This document shows, in pieces, positions 26,123 through 34,960 of a stretch of 64,000 bases of DNA. The position numbers and the translations under genes are program-made. This stretch comes from Actinopolymorpha cephalotaxi (GTDB lineage: Bacteria > Actinomycetota > Actinomycetes > Propionibacteriales > Actinopolymorphaceae), in NCBI RefSeq assembly GCF_013408535.1, contig NZ_JACBZA010000001.1, forward strand, positions 2,812,850 to 2,876,849. Reading direction: 5' to 3'. Below the pieces are notes generated by a model. That model saw only the letters and a list, made by a program, of their open reading frames with translations, was not told where the DNA came from and searched no databases. Positions within the stretch are counted from its first letter, which is position 1. Each line of letters begins with the position of its first letter.

Positions 26123-26201
26123 CCGCACAATGTAGCGGCCGGGGAGTCGGCCAGGTCCGAGCGCTCGGGCAGCTGCCGAGCCGCCCCGACCTCCTGGGAA
26201 C

Positions 26202-26699
26202 TCACCCGGCGACGGTGTCGCGCTGGTACCAGCTGCCCTGCTTGCCGCCGATGTCGGCCGGATCGGCCGGGCCGACCTCCGCGAAACCGGCCTTCGCGAG
26301 AACCTTCTGCGATGCCGCGTTGGCATCGGCCGCCGCGGCCCGGATGACGCGGATCCCGTGGTCGGCGGCTGCGACGCGGCACAGGTCGAGCACCGTCGCG
26401 GTCGCCACGCCACGGCCGGCGGCGTGCTCGGCGACCCGGTAACCCAGCTTCGCGACACCGTTCCCGGTGAACTCGAGGTTGAACCGGCCGAGGACCGACC
26501 CGTCCTCGGCCACGAGAACGTAGAACGCCCCGGCTCCCGCGTCCTGATCCGTCAGCAGATCCCGGAGCCGGTCGGCGAAGTGCTCGAAGTAGTCGTCGCC
26601 GCGGTCGGAGATGAAGCCGGCGAAGTAGGCCCGGTTCACCGTCTCGAAGGACAGGATCGCCGGCGCGTGGTCGGCGCGCAGCAGCTGCAACTCGGGCAT
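26202..26699 (-). CDS. GNAT-family N-acetyltransferase (RimJ-like)
   Basis: 165 residues. The fold is seen from [19 protein letters not shown], the acetyl-CoA site [15 protein letters not shown] (Q/RxxGxG/A-type loop) and [17 protein letters not shown]. It transfers an acetyl group from acetyl-CoA to an amine on a protein or small molecule; the target is unknown. The ATG at 26699 has TTTACT 6 bases upstream and no ribosome site, again a leaderless arrangement. Confidence 0.87.
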   Translation of the reverse strand: MPELQLLRADHAPAILSFETVNRAYFAGFISDRGDDYFEHFADRLRDLLTDQDAGAGAFYVLVAEDGSVLGRFNLEFTGNGVAKLGYRVAEHAAGRGVATATVLDLCRVAAADHGIRVIRAAAADANAASQKVLAKAGFAEVGPADPADIGGKQGSWYQRDTVAG

Positions 26700-26782
26700 G
26701 ACCGAAGTAAACATCGTCGCGGCCGGCCCTGGCCAGGTAATAACCCGGCCAGGGGCGCCGCTCACCGCGGCCGGGACGGCCC

Positions 26783-27217
26783 TCACAGATCGATCTGGTA
26801 ACGAAGAAACCCGCGGTTGACAGCCACCCGATCGTAGAGGCGACGCGCCCGCGCGTTCGACTCGTGGGTCGACCAGTACACCCGGCTGCACCCCCGGGAC
26901 CCGGCCCACACGGTCACCTCGCGGATGAGCGCCCGGGCCACGCCCTGCCCGCGAGCGTCGGGTGCGGTGAACAGGTCCTGCAGGTAGCAGACGTCCGCCG
27001 CGGTGGTACTGGGATGGACGAGGAAGTGCGTGATGCCGACGAGCCGGCCGTCGAGCTTCGCGCCCAGTGCGTGCAGCGCGGTGTCGCGGCGAAACTCGTC
27101 CCAGGCGCGGTCGTACGCCTCGTCCGGCAAGGTGTGCTCGTAGAAGGTGTTGTAGGCGACGAACAACTCCTGCCATGCGGGCCGGTCTGCATCAGTGAGT
27201 TTGCCGATGGTCAGCAC
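26783..27217 (-). CDS. GNAT-family N-acetyltransferase
   Basis: 144 residues from a GTG at 27217 that overlaps the end of the upstream membrane-protein gene by 7 bases. The acetyl-CoA loop is APDARGQGVARALI and a C-terminal STHESNARARRLYD supports the fold. Substrate unknown. The overlap implies co-transcription with the YczE-like gene. Confidence 0.87.
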   Translation of the reverse strand: MLTIGKLTDADRPAWQELFVAYNTFYEHTLPDEAYDRAWDEFRRDTALHALGAKLDGRLVGITHFLVHPSTTAADVCYLQDLFTAPDARGQGVARALIREVTVWAGSRGCSRVYWSTHESNARARRLYDRVAVNRGFLRYQIDL

Positions 27218-27912
27218 GGGCGGCCTTTCGTCGGGGTGGTCCGGTGGTCGCTTCGGTCGGGTGGCGCAGTGATCGGGTACCGCTGGGTGGTGATCTGCAC
27301 CCTGGGCAGTACCCATTGGACTACGGGCCCGATGCACAGTGCGTAGAGAGCTGTACCGATGCCTACCGGACCACCGAGCAGCCATCCGCTCCCCAGTACG
27401 ACCACCTCGATGCCCGGTCGCAGCAGACCGATGGGCCGTCCGGTCACTCGGTGCAGCCCGGTCATCAGTCCGTCACGTGGCCCGGGACCGAGCTGTGAGC
27501 CGATGTAGAGGGCGCTGCTGAGTCCGTTGAGGAGGATTCCCGCAGGCAGCAGAACGGCTCGCAGAATCAGGTCGCCGGGCCGGGTCACGACGGCGAGGGT
27601 GACGTCGCACGCCACCCCGACGCACACGCAGTTGGCGAGCGTGCCGATGCCGGGTTTCTGCCGCAGCGGCCACCAGAGAGCGAGTACGGCGAAGGACACG
27701 ACGACGACAACCGTGCCGACGCTGAGCCCCGCCGTCCGGGCGATGGCGACCTGGAGCACGCCCCACGGGCTCACCCCCAGTCCTGACCGGATGAGCAGCG
27801 CCAGCGAGGCTCCGTAGCCGCACAGCCCGGCGAACAGCACCATCAGGCGCAGAGGCAGCCGGTCGAGCCCGAGCTGGGCGCGGGGTCCAAGATTCTCCAA
27901 CTTCAGGTGCAC
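27211..27912 (-). CDS. YczE/YitT-type integral membrane protein
   Basis: 233 residues with about five membrane helices. It starts LPLRLMVLFAGLCGYGASLA, then GLGVSPWGVLQVAIARTAGL, and contains GLSSALYIGSQLGPGPRDGLM, the conserved pattern of the YczE family. The role of YczE proteins is not well known. In many bacteria the gene sits next to a MocR regulator, and here too a MocR gene is divergent 61 bases away. The GTG start lacks a clear ribosome site. Confidence 0.82.
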   Translation of the reverse strand: MHLKLENLGPRAQLGLDRLPLRLMVLFAGLCGYGASLALLIRSGLGVSPWGVLQVAIARTAGLSVGTVVVVVSFAVLALWWPLRQKPGIGTLANCVCVGVACDVTLAVVTRPGDLILRAVLLPAGILLNGLSSALYIGSQLGPGPRDGLMTGLHRVTGRPIGLLRPGIEVVVLGSGWLLGGPVGIGTALYALCIGPVVQWVLPRVQITTQRYPITAPPDRSDHRTTPTKGRPC

Positions 27913-27931
27913 GTCTTCGAGGGTGCCGCGG

Positions 27932-27956
27932 ATTGGACTTGCCGCAGAGGGCCAAT
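27932..27956. promoter_or_regulatory. Possible MocR binding dyad in the divergent intergenic region
   Basis: ATTGG (27932-27936) and CCAAT (27952-27956) are inverted around 15 bases in the short gap between the YczE-like and MocR genes, a natural place for shared control. Confidence 0.35.
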
Positions 27957-27973
27957 TCTGATGTCGTGGACCG

Positions 27974-29362
27974 GTGCAGAACCCCGTGAGCCTCGATCAC
28001 CTGGTCCGTCAGCTGGGTGTTCCCGCCTCGCGGATGCCGGCGTACGTCTGGCTCGCCGACCGGCTGAACCTGCTGGTGGCGGAGGGGCGGCTGACACCCG
28101 GCGCCACGCTGCCCGCCGAACGGGCCATGGCCACGGCACTGGGACTGTCCCGGACGACGGTCGTACGAGGTCTGGCCCTCGCGGAGGCGCAGGGCATCGT
28201 GGCGGCTCGCCGTGGGGCGGGCCGCACGGTGAGGTCTCCCAGGCGCCGATCCTCGGCGTTCGAGCCACTCGAGCCCGGACTCGGCGGTCCGGAAGGTGAT
28301 CAGCTCGACCTGCGCTCCAGTCAGATGCCACCGGTGGACGGCATCGGCGAGGCGATGAGACACGCCACCGAGTCGACGCTCGCCCGGCTGACGCCGGGCG
28401 GCTACCACACCGCCGGCATCCCCGAACTGCGCGAGGCGATCTGCGCTCACTACGCATCACGGGGACTGCCCACCACGCCGGATCAGGTGCTGGTGACGAC
28501 CGGCGCGGTCAACGGCGTGCACCTCGCCGTCCGGGCGCTGGCCGGCCCGGGCCGCCGCGTCGTGGTCGAGAACCCCTGCTACCCGAACACGGTCCGCACC
28601 ATCGCGTTCGCCGGATCTCGTTCGTCGCCCGTCGACACCGAGGACGACGACGCCGGACACGCGATGGCGCACGCCCTGACGAATTCGGATGCTCCCTGTG
28701 CGCTCCTCATTCCCGAGTTCCAGAATCCCACCGGGCGCCTGATGGGCGAGCAGGCGCGGTCCCGCGTGCTGCGCGCCGCGCGCCGGCGCGGCGTCGCGTT
28801 GGTGGTAGACGAGACGTTGGTGGCGACCAACTGGCGCGAGCTGGAGATGCCGTCCCCCCTGACCGCCCGGGGGGTGACCACCGTGCTCGTCGGGTCCATG
28901 AGCAAGTCCCACTGGGCAGGGCTGCGCATCGGCTGGGTACGAGCGCCGCGACGGGTGGTCGACCTGATCTCCCACCAGCGTCTCGGCGCGGACCTCGGGG
29001 CACCCCTGCACGCTCAGGTGCTGGCCGCGGACCTGCTTGCTCGCCCCCTGCCGCACCAGCGATGGAAGCGGGTGGCCGACAACCATGACCTGCTGCTCCG
29101 GGAGCTGCGCACCCGCCTTCGGACCTGGCGGATCGATCCGGTCGACGGCGGCCTCAACCTCTGGTGCCGCCTACCTGCCCCGAAGTCCGAGCAACTGGTG
29201 AGGGCGGCGGGCAGCCGAGGGCTTCTCCTGGCCACCGGGCACGTCTTCTCGCCCGGAGGGCACGGCTGGGGAGCCCGGTTGCGGCTGCCGTTCACCGCGC
29301 ACTCCGACGATCTCGTCCGAGCGGCCGGAATCCTCGCCGAGGTCGCCGGCGAGCACCTCTGA
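27974..29362 (+). CDS. MocR-type GntR regulator with aminotransferase domain (YczR-like)
   Basis: 462 residues. The N-terminal GntR winged helix (about 20-85) includes LTPGATLPAERAMATALGLS, and a fold-type I aminotransferase domain follows. That domain has NPCYPNTVRTIAF, IPEFQNPTGRLM and the PLP-lysine region VGSMSKSHWAGLRIGWV. MocR proteins bind pyridoxal phosphate and control nearby genes. Divergence from a YczE-like gene matches the known YczR-YczE pairing. The GTG start at 27974 is only weakly supported by a ribosome site. Confidence 0.9.
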   Translation: MQNPVSLDHLVRQLGVPASRMPAYVWLADRLNLLVAEGRLTPGATLPAERAMATALGLSRTTVVRGLALAEAQGIVAARRGAGRTVRSPRRRSSAFEPLEPGLGGPEGDQLDLRSSQMPPVDGIGEAMRHATESTLARLTPGGYHTAGIPELREAICAHYASRGLPTTPDQVLVTTGAVNGVHLAVRALAGPGRRVVVENPCYPNTVRTIAFAGSRSSPVDTEDDDAGHAMAHALTNSDAPCALLIPEFQNPTGRLMGEQARSRVLRAARRRGVALVVDETLVATNWRELEMPSPLTARGVTTVLVGSMSKSHWAGLRIGWVRAPRRVVDLISHQRLGADLGAPLHAQVLAADLLARPLPHQRWKRVADNHDLLLRELRTRLRTWRIDPVDGGLNLWCRLPAPKSEQLVRAAGSRGLLLATGHVFSPGGHGWGARLRLPFTAHSDDLVRAAGILAEVAGEHL

Positions 29363-29366
29363 CGCC

Positions 29367-29405
29367 GTCGCCCCCGGCCAGGCGCTGACCCCGGCCGGGG
29401 GCGAC
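29367..29405. terminator. Bidirectional hairpin between convergent MocR and Gfo/Idh genes
   Basis: A perfect 13-bp stem: GTCGCCCCCGGCC (29367-29379) against GGCCGGGGGCGAC (29393-29405), with a 13-base loop, directly after the MocR stop and 17 bases from the Gfo/Idh stop. Confidence 0.75.
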
Positions 29406-29422
29406 AGAGGTGGATCTCGTGA

Positions 29423-30481
29423 CTAGAGCTGGACTTCCTTGCCCTGGGCGGCGGAGGTGTAGACGCCGTCCAGGATCTTCATCATCTCCGCGCCCTGCCA
29501 CGCCGGCGCGACGCTCTCGGCCTCGCCCAGGCAGGCGGCGACGAAGTTCTCGATCTCGTTGCCGAAACCGTCGTCGAGGTCGAAGGACTCGAACCCGATC
29601 TGCGGCGTCACCTTCAGCAGCGTCTCGTGCTTCTCCGAGGCGATCTGCAGCTTGGGCTCGAGGTCCGCGCCACCCTTGTCGCCGTACACCGAGACGTTCA
29701 GCGAGTCGCTCGTCGCGTGCAGCGAGAACGACGTGTCCATGATCAGCGACGCGCCGTTCTCGAACCGGATCAGGGCGTTGGCCATGTCCTCGACGTCGTT
29801 CTTCGTCGGGTCGTAGTCGGCCACCTGGTACCGCGGCAGGGTGGTGATGTTGGACCGGTTGCCCAGCTTCTCGTAGGTGTTCGCACTGACCGACGTCACC
29901 CGCGGGGTCCCCATGAGGTACCAGCACAGGTCGATCACGTGCACGCCGATGTCGATCAGCGGGCCGCCGCCGGAGATCGCCTTGTTGGCGAACCATCCAC
30001 CGGGGTTGCCCATCCGGCGGATGCAGCTGGCCTTGGCGTAGTAGATGTCACCGAGGTCGCCGGCCTCGATGAACGACTTCAGCACCCGGCAGTTCGCGGA
30101 GTGCCGCCGGACGAAACCCACCTGGACAACGCGGTCGTGCGCGTTCGTCACGTCCTCGAGCCGCTGCGCCTCGGCGTAGGTACGGCTCATCGGCTTCTCC
30201 ACCAGCACGTGCTTGCCGGCCTCGACCGCCGCGATCGCCAGCTCTGCGTGGGTGTTGTTCCAGGTGCAGATGCTCACCGCGTCGACGTCGGGGTCGGCGA
30301 ACAGCTCGGCCGCGTCGCTGTAGGCCCTGGCGGCACCCCACTGCTTGGCGACCGACTTCGCCCGGTCGGCGTTGATGTCGGCGACCGCGACGAGTTCGAC
30401 GCGCGGGTTGGCCTGGTAGGCCTTCAGGTGAAGGGCCGCGATGCTACCGACGCCGACGACGCCGATCCTTACCTTCTGCAT
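29423..30481 (-). CDS. Gfo/Idh/MocA-family oxidoreductase
   Basis: 352 residues. The Rossmann motif is VGVGSIAALHLKAYQ, the conserved EKP signature is VEKPMSRTYAEAQ, and DIGVHVIDLCWYLMG gives the catalytic His region. The enzyme should oxidise or epimerise a sugar, inositol or similar polyol with NAD(P). AAGGAG stands 7 bases before the ATG. It is the third gene after a ROK regulator and an isomerase, which points to catabolism of one sugar or cyclitol. Confidence 0.94.
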   Translation of the reverse strand: MQKVRIGVVGVGSIAALHLKAYQANPRVELVAVADINADRAKSVAKQWGAARAYSDAAELFADPDVDAVSICTWNNTHAELAIAAVEAGKHVLVEKPMSRTYAEAQRLEDVTNAHDRVVQVGFVRRHSANCRVLKSFIEAGDLGDIYYAKASCIRRMGNPGGWFANKAISGGGPLIDIGVHVIDLCWYLMGTPRVTSVSANTYEKLGNRSNITTLPRYQVADYDPTKNDVEDMANALIRFENGASLIMDTSFSLHATSDSLNVSVYGDKGGADLEPKLQIASEKHETLLKVTPQIGFESFDLDDGFGNEIENFVAACLGEAESVAPAWQGAEMMKILDGVYTSAAQGKEVQL

Positions 30482-30527
30482 GACTCTCCTTGTGGGGAAC
30501 GATTCTGGGCGTGACCGGCGGGCCGGC

Positions 30528-31412
30528 TCAGGCCTCGGCGTAGATGCGCTTGGCGTTGGCGATGCCCCGGCTGCAGCCGATCAGGCAGTCCTCGTGGCCC
30601 TCGAACTCGATCGAGGCGAAGCCGTCGTAGCCGGACTCCTTGATCGACTTCGCGACGCTCCACGTGTCCAGGTCGCCGTTGCCGACGATCGCGCCGCGGA
30701 GGTACTTGCCGCCCCTGCTGCGGAACCAGCCCTCGCCGGGGTTGCGGCCGGCCGGACGGACGTAGAAGTCCTTGAAGTGCACGATCATGGCGTACGGCAG
30801 GTTGGACGGGACCGCGACCGTCGGGTCCTCGTCGACACAGAGGAAGTTCCCGATGTCCAACGTGGTCTTGAAGTTGGGCTCGTCGACGGCGTGCACGATC
30901 CGGCGTACGCGGTCGCTGCTCTGGACGAAGAAGCCGTGGTTCTCCAGGCTGGTGGTGACGCCCTTCGTCGCGGCGTACTGCGCGATCTCCTTTGCCGCCT
31001 TGACGATCTTCGGCAGCGCGGCCTCGAAGGCGGGCGTGTCGTCGCCCTGGATCCCGGCATGCGCGACCACGTCGTGGCGCATCAGCTTGATGCCCAGCCG
31101 TTCGATCAGGTCGACGTGGGCCTTGACCCGCTTCACCTCGGCCGCGGTCTCGGCGTCGTCGCCGATGAAGCTCGCGCCGATCGCCATGTTGGACAGGGTG
31201 ACGCCGCGATTGGCCGCGTGCTCGACGATCTTGTCGACGAACGCCGGGTCGGAGTCGGTGTTGGGGATCGGGCTGTCGGCCCCTGCGTAGATCGACGCGA
31301 GCTCGAGGTGTTCGCCCTCGCTGTCGGCGATCCAGTCGATGACGTCGAAGAGGGTCATCTCCCCCGTGCTGAGCCGCTGGTGGAAGCTGTAGGAGCTGAA
31401 TCCGAACTTCAT
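30528..31412 (-). CDS. Sugar phosphate isomerase/epimerase (xylose-isomerase-like TIM barrel)
   Basis: 294 residues. Metal-binding residues of the AP endonuclease 2-like family are seen in TTSLENHGFFV (Glu), TTLDIGNFL (Asp), IVHFKDFYVR (His) and FASIEFEGHED (Glu). It should isomerise or epimerise a keto-sugar or inosose-type compound. AAGGA precedes the ATG, which overlaps the ROK stop by 4 bases (ATGA). It is followed by the Gfo/Idh gene, a common catabolic pairing. Confidence 0.91.
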   Translation of the reverse strand: MKFGFSSYSFHQRLSTGEMTLFDVIDWIADSEGEHLELASIYAGADSPIPNTDSDPAFVDKIVEHAANRGVTLSNMAIGASFIGDDAETAAEVKRVKAHVDLIERLGIKLMRHDVVAHAGIQGDDTPAFEAALPKIVKAAKEIAQYAATKGVTTSLENHGFFVQSSDRVRRIVHAVDEPNFKTTLDIGNFLCVDEDPTVAVPSNLPYAMIVHFKDFYVRPAGRNPGEGWFRSRGGKYLRGAIVGNGDLDTWSVAKSIKESGYDGFASIEFEGHEDCLIGCSRGIANAKRIYAEA

Positions 31413-32773
31413 CTGGACATCCTTCTCGTCGATCGGGCGGCGGGTACTTCGGGTGTTGCGGGTATGGCGGGTACTGCCGGTGGGTGGGACAGGAGTACGT
31501 CGGAGAGGGCGTCGGCCGGCGGGACTGCCTCGGACGGCGGGCCGTCGAGGGTGCCCGGCCAGCGATGCCAACGGGTGGGCACGCGGGGAACCCCGAGGAT
31601 CTGGGCGGAGTGGGTCTCGAAGGTGGAACCGAGGGCGCCGCAGAGGGTTCCACCGGACCTCAGCAGCGAGGTGGTGATCATCGGCTTCTCGTCGGTCATC
31701 AGCATGTGGTGGACGGCCTCGGTCAGCGGAGCGAGCAGGTCGTCGCCGGCCCGGGACAGTCCGCCGCCGATGACGATCAGCGCGGGGTCGACGGTCAGCG
31801 CGATGGTGGCGATCATCGGCGCGATCTCCGCACAGAACCCGGCGATCTCGGCGGCCGCCTGCGGGTCGCCGTCCCGTGCCCTGGCGAACACCTGCTCCCC
31901 CGTACGCCCCGAACGCCACTGCAGCCGGCCGCGCCGGGAGGACTCGGTCCAGCGCATCCCGCGCAGGCTTCCCAGCTCGCCGGCCAGCCGGTGCCGGCCC
32001 TGCAGGATCGCGCCGTTCATGATCAGCGCCGTCGAGATCCGGTGGCCGATCTGCAGAAAGATCAGGTCGTCGTCGTGGCCGGAGCCGGGCTCGGTCTCGG
32101 CGGCGCCGGAGTCCGGTTCGGCGCCGCCCGCGGGCGCGGCCCGAAGCCGCTGCTCGGCGAGCGCGGCCAGCTTGATGTCGTTCTCGACCAGCACCGGGCA
32201 GTCCCAGGACGCCGAGAGCCGGCTCGCGGGGTCGACACCGATCCAGTCCGGCACCGCGAGGCTCTGGGTGATCCGGCCGTCGCGGTCGAGGATTCCGGGT
32301 ACGCCGAGCCCGGCGGCGCGCAAGTCGGTGAGGTCCGCACCCGAGGCGCGGACCGCCTGGCGTACGGCACTTCGGACGATCCGGAGCCGGCCGGCGCCGT
32401 CGATCCCGGCGGGCACCTCCGCCTCCGTACGGCCCACGATGTCGCCGGCCAGGTCGGCGATCCGGACCCGCACGCTGTCGCTGCCGATGTCGATCCCGGC
32501 CACCCGTCCGGCGCCGGCGGTGAACGCGTAGGCCCGCGCGGGCCGGCCGGCTCCCGCACCGCGCTGCGGCTGGGCCGGGCGGATCGGTCCCGTCCGGAGC
32601 AGGTCACCCACGACCGCGTCGACGGTCGGGCGGGCGAGCCCGGTCGCGGTGGCGAGCTCGGCGATGGTCAGCGGTCGCTGCTGGTCGCGCAGCACCGCCA
32701 GACACGCCGCGGCGTTGGCGCGGCGCACAGCCGCCCCGGCCGGATCCTGAGTGGTCAGGAGAACTCCGTACAC
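31409..32773 (-). CDS. ROK-family transcriptional regulator lacking the zinc motif
   Basis: 454 residues. An N-terminal winged helix (about 15-80, LTIAELATATGLARPTVDA) precedes a ROK domain with GIDIGSDSVRVRIADLAG, GLGVPGILDRDG and PVLVENDIKLAALAEQ. The usual ROK zinc site CxCGxxGCxE with its upstream GH is absent; the region reads GELGSLRGMRWTESSRRG. A Pro-rich tail of about 45 residues ends the protein. It probably represses this operon in response to a sugar. The GTG start has no ribosome site, but a CATAAT box lies 13 bases upstream, so the leader would be only a few bases. Confidence 0.88.
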   Translation of the reverse strand: MYGVLLTTQDPAGAAVRRANAAACLAVLRDQQRPLTIAELATATGLARPTVDAVVGDLLRTGPIRPAQPQRGAGAGRPARAYAFTAGAGRVAGIDIGSDSVRVRIADLAGDIVGRTEAEVPAGIDGAGRLRIVRSAVRQAVRASGADLTDLRAAGLGVPGILDRDGRITQSLAVPDWIGVDPASRLSASWDCPVLVENDIKLAALAEQRLRAAPAGGAEPDSGAAETEPGSGHDDDLIFLQIGHRISTALIMNGAILQGRHRLAGELGSLRGMRWTESSRRGRLQWRSGRTGEQVFARARDGDPQAAAEIAGFCAEIAPMIATIALTVDPALIVIGGGLSRAGDDLLAPLTEAVHHMLMTDEKPMITTSLLRSGGTLCGALGSTFETHSAQILGVPRVPTRWHRWPGTLDGPPSEAVPPADALSDVLLSHPPAVPAIPATPEVPAARSTRRMSR

Positions 32774-32786
32774 ATGAGGGGAAAGG

Positions 32787-32812
32787 ATTATGAAACCCGG
32801 TTACCTAATTAG
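32787..32812 (-). promoter_or_regulatory. ROK operon promoter region with palindrome
   Basis: On the minus strand CATAAT (32792-32787) is a good -10 box. CTAATTAG (32805-32812), a perfect 8-base palindrome, lies in the spacer/-35 area and is a candidate operator. The stretch is markedly AT-rich against its surroundings. No clear -35 box. Confidence 0.5.
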
Positions 32813-32918
32813 AGACTAGGCGTCCCCTCCGCACCGGGTCAACCCCGTTCGGGTGGGATCCGGGCGATACGACCGGGCCTGGTCACCTCGGGCGGGTCAC
32901 CCCGGGGCGGGTCGCGCG

Positions 32919-33899
32919 TCAGACCTTCGCCACCGGCGCCGGCGGCCACTCCTCCGACAGCCCGAGGTCGACGACGCTCTCCAGTCCCTCGGGCCGCTCA
33001 CGGATGCGACGGTCCGAGGTGAGGAACCACGACTCCACGTGGTCGTCGAGCAACCCGCTGACCGCGGGCAGGTACGCCGTGAACATCGGGAACTCGCCGA
33101 GATCCAGGTCGTGCAGCGACCGGACCTCCGGCGCATCCCCGAGCACGAGGCGCCCGGTCGCGCGCGGCGCCACCGCGACGTAGGCGTCGCCGGTGAAGTA
33201 GATCGTGGACCGCATCAGCATGCCGCGGAACGACGCGTAGGCGACCGCCGCCGCCCGCAGCGGAAGCGGCCCGAACGACGGCCGGTCGATCTCCGCCCGG
33301 GCGGCGAGCAGCCCGTCGCTGTCGTACTGCGCGGCGACCCTGCGGTCGGTGACGTCGAAGCTCAGCGGCGCCCGGTGCTTGGGCATGCCCCAGATGCCCT
33401 TGCCGCCCTTGACCGAGATCTCGGTCGACACCGGCAGGTCGAGGAGGTAGAGCCCGGTGCCGAACCTCCCGCGCAGCAGACCGGGCAGCAGCCGCGGCGC
33501 CGGGCGGACGCCGTGCGTGCACATGATGCCGATGGAGTACTCGATGTAGCGTCCGATGTCGGTGTGCTGGTAGCTGAGGACCGTGACGAGGAGCACGCCG
33601 CGGCCGTTGGCCAGCCGCAACGGGTGCAGCTCGTCCCCGGGCAGTTTCGCCGCCGCGGCGTCGCCGTCGATGCTGAACGCCGCCATCATGGCCGGGGTGC
33701 CCCGGGAGTCGACCGGCATCACGAACGGCACGCCGTCCACGAGTGCGTGCCGACCGGCCTCGCGCCGCTGGCGGCGCGGCACGGGTGAGGGCGCGAGCCG
33801 GAACGCCAGGCCGGCGGCGCGAAGCAACGAGCCGTTGACAGTACCGAGTGCGTTGCCGAGTACGTTGCCGAGCACGCGACCGTTCGCAGAACCGTTCAT
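32919..33899 (-). CDS. Acetoacetate-decarboxylase-family protein
   Basis: 326 residues. The central region VSTEISVKGGKGIWGMPKHR matches the acetoacetate decarboxylase fold, where the lysine of the (W/Y/F)G.PK motif forms a Schiff base with a beta-keto acid. The protein is longer than the classical enzyme by about 80 residues. Its ATG overlaps the upstream hydrolase stop by 4 bases. It is the last of four coupled genes. Whether it decarboxylates or merely binds a keto compound is unknown. Confidence 0.8.
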   Translation of the reverse strand: MNGSANGRVLGNVLGNALGTVNGSLLRAAGLAFRLAPSPVPRRQRREAGRHALVDGVPFVMPVDSRGTPAMMAAFSIDGDAAAAKLPGDELHPLRLANGRGVLLVTVLSYQHTDIGRYIEYSIGIMCTHGVRPAPRLLPGLLRGRFGTGLYLLDLPVSTEISVKGGKGIWGMPKHRAPLSFDVTDRRVAAQYDSDGLLAARAEIDRPSFGPLPLRAAAVAYASFRGMLMRSTIYFTGDAYVAVAPRATGRLVLGDAPEVRSLHDLDLGEFPMFTAYLPAVSGLLDDHVESWFLTSDRRIRERPEGLESVVDLGLSEEWPPAPVAKV

Positions 33900-34960
33900 C
33901 GGGCCAGCTCCTCGAGGATGAGTGGGTAGGTGTCCCGGGCCGCGTTCTGACCGATGAACACGTCCAGGTGCCCGTAGCCGGGCAGGAGGTGCAGGGCATC
34001 CCTGCCGGGACGGTGCCCGGCGAAGAAGTCGAAGGAGCGTTGCTGGCTCGCGGGCAGGAAGCAGCGGTTGTCCTCCCCCGCGACGAACACGAAGCGCGCC
34101 TCCGTCCTGGGTGCCCCGGCCACGTACGACGCCGGAAGGCCGGGCAGGTTTCGCACCGGCACGAGGTGGCCGGCGTTCACCGATCGGCGCATCTGGGCGA
34201 AGAAGGTGAGCGGCACGTCGCCGAACTCCCCGCGGATCCACTGGTGAGTCGTCTCGTCGAGGTTCCGGTGCGACCACAGCGCGGGAAAGCCCGCCCCGTA
34301 CACGAAGGACACCATCCGGCAGACCGTGTTGCGGCACTCCCGGTGGGTGGCGCGTACGAGATCACGCATCAGGTGGGCGAACAGGCCGACGGGCCGGTCA
34401 CCCCAGGCCGGCGACACGTGGCTCACGAACCGGGACACGACCGGCGCCACGAACCCGATCTTGAAGCGGGACCAGTCCGGGATCACCGGGTGCAGCGACA
34501 CCGCGTTGGAGACGATCGTGTCGACCTCGGGCACCAGACCGGACACCGCCGAGATCGTGAACGACGTCGAGCCCTGGCAGTGGACGACGGCCTTCATCCG
34601 GTCCCGCCCGGTGAGCCGGCACACCTCCCGTACCGCGGCCGGATGGTCGTAGGCGGCGGCGTCGTCCAGCGTCCAGGACAGCGGGGGAAGGTCGATGGAC
34701 GCGCGCCAGTTGAGCAGCCACACGTCCCAGCCCGCGGCCAGGAGCGCGTCGACGAAGGTGTGTTCCAGCGGTGGGCGGAAGAGCTCCGCGCGCACTCCCG
34801 AGCCGTGCACGACGAGTACGGGCCCGCGCCGTGCGGTGCGCCCCGTACCCTCCGAATTCTCCACGTGCACGAGGGTCAGCGGCACGCCGTCCAGCGCCCG
34901 GAACGGGTGGATGGTGGTGTGGTGGCGCGCGGCGGCATCCGTCGCCGCGGTGACCGTCAT
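33896..34960 (-). CDS. Alpha/beta hydrolase, PhaC/lipase-like
   Basis: 354 residues. GPVLVVHGSGVRAELF gives the oxyanion region. The nucleophile position reads VVHCQGSTSFTI: where PhaC synthases have GxCxG, here Cys is followed by QGS, so Cys or Ser may serve. A late GYGHLDVFIG supplies the His. WDVWLLNWRASIDLPP is typical of PhaC-like and cholesterol-oxidase-associated hydrolases. It is coupled by ATGA overlaps on both sides. Confidence 0.82.
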   Translation of the reverse strand: MTVTAATDAAARHHTTIHPFRALDGVPLTLVHVENSEGTGRTARRGPVLVVHGSGVRAELFRPPLEHTFVDALLAAGWDVWLLNWRASIDLPPLSWTLDDAAAYDHPAAVREVCRLTGRDRMKAVVHCQGSTSFTISAVSGLVPEVDTIVSNAVSLHPVIPDWSRFKIGFVAPVVSRFVSHVSPAWGDRPVGLFAHLMRDLVRATHRECRNTVCRMVSFVYGAGFPALWSHRNLDETTHQWIRGEFGDVPLTFFAQMRRSVNAGHLVPVRNLPGLPASYVAGAPRTEARFVFVAGEDNRCFLPASQQRSFDFFAGHRPGRDALHLLPGYGHLDVFIGQNAARDTYPLILEELAR

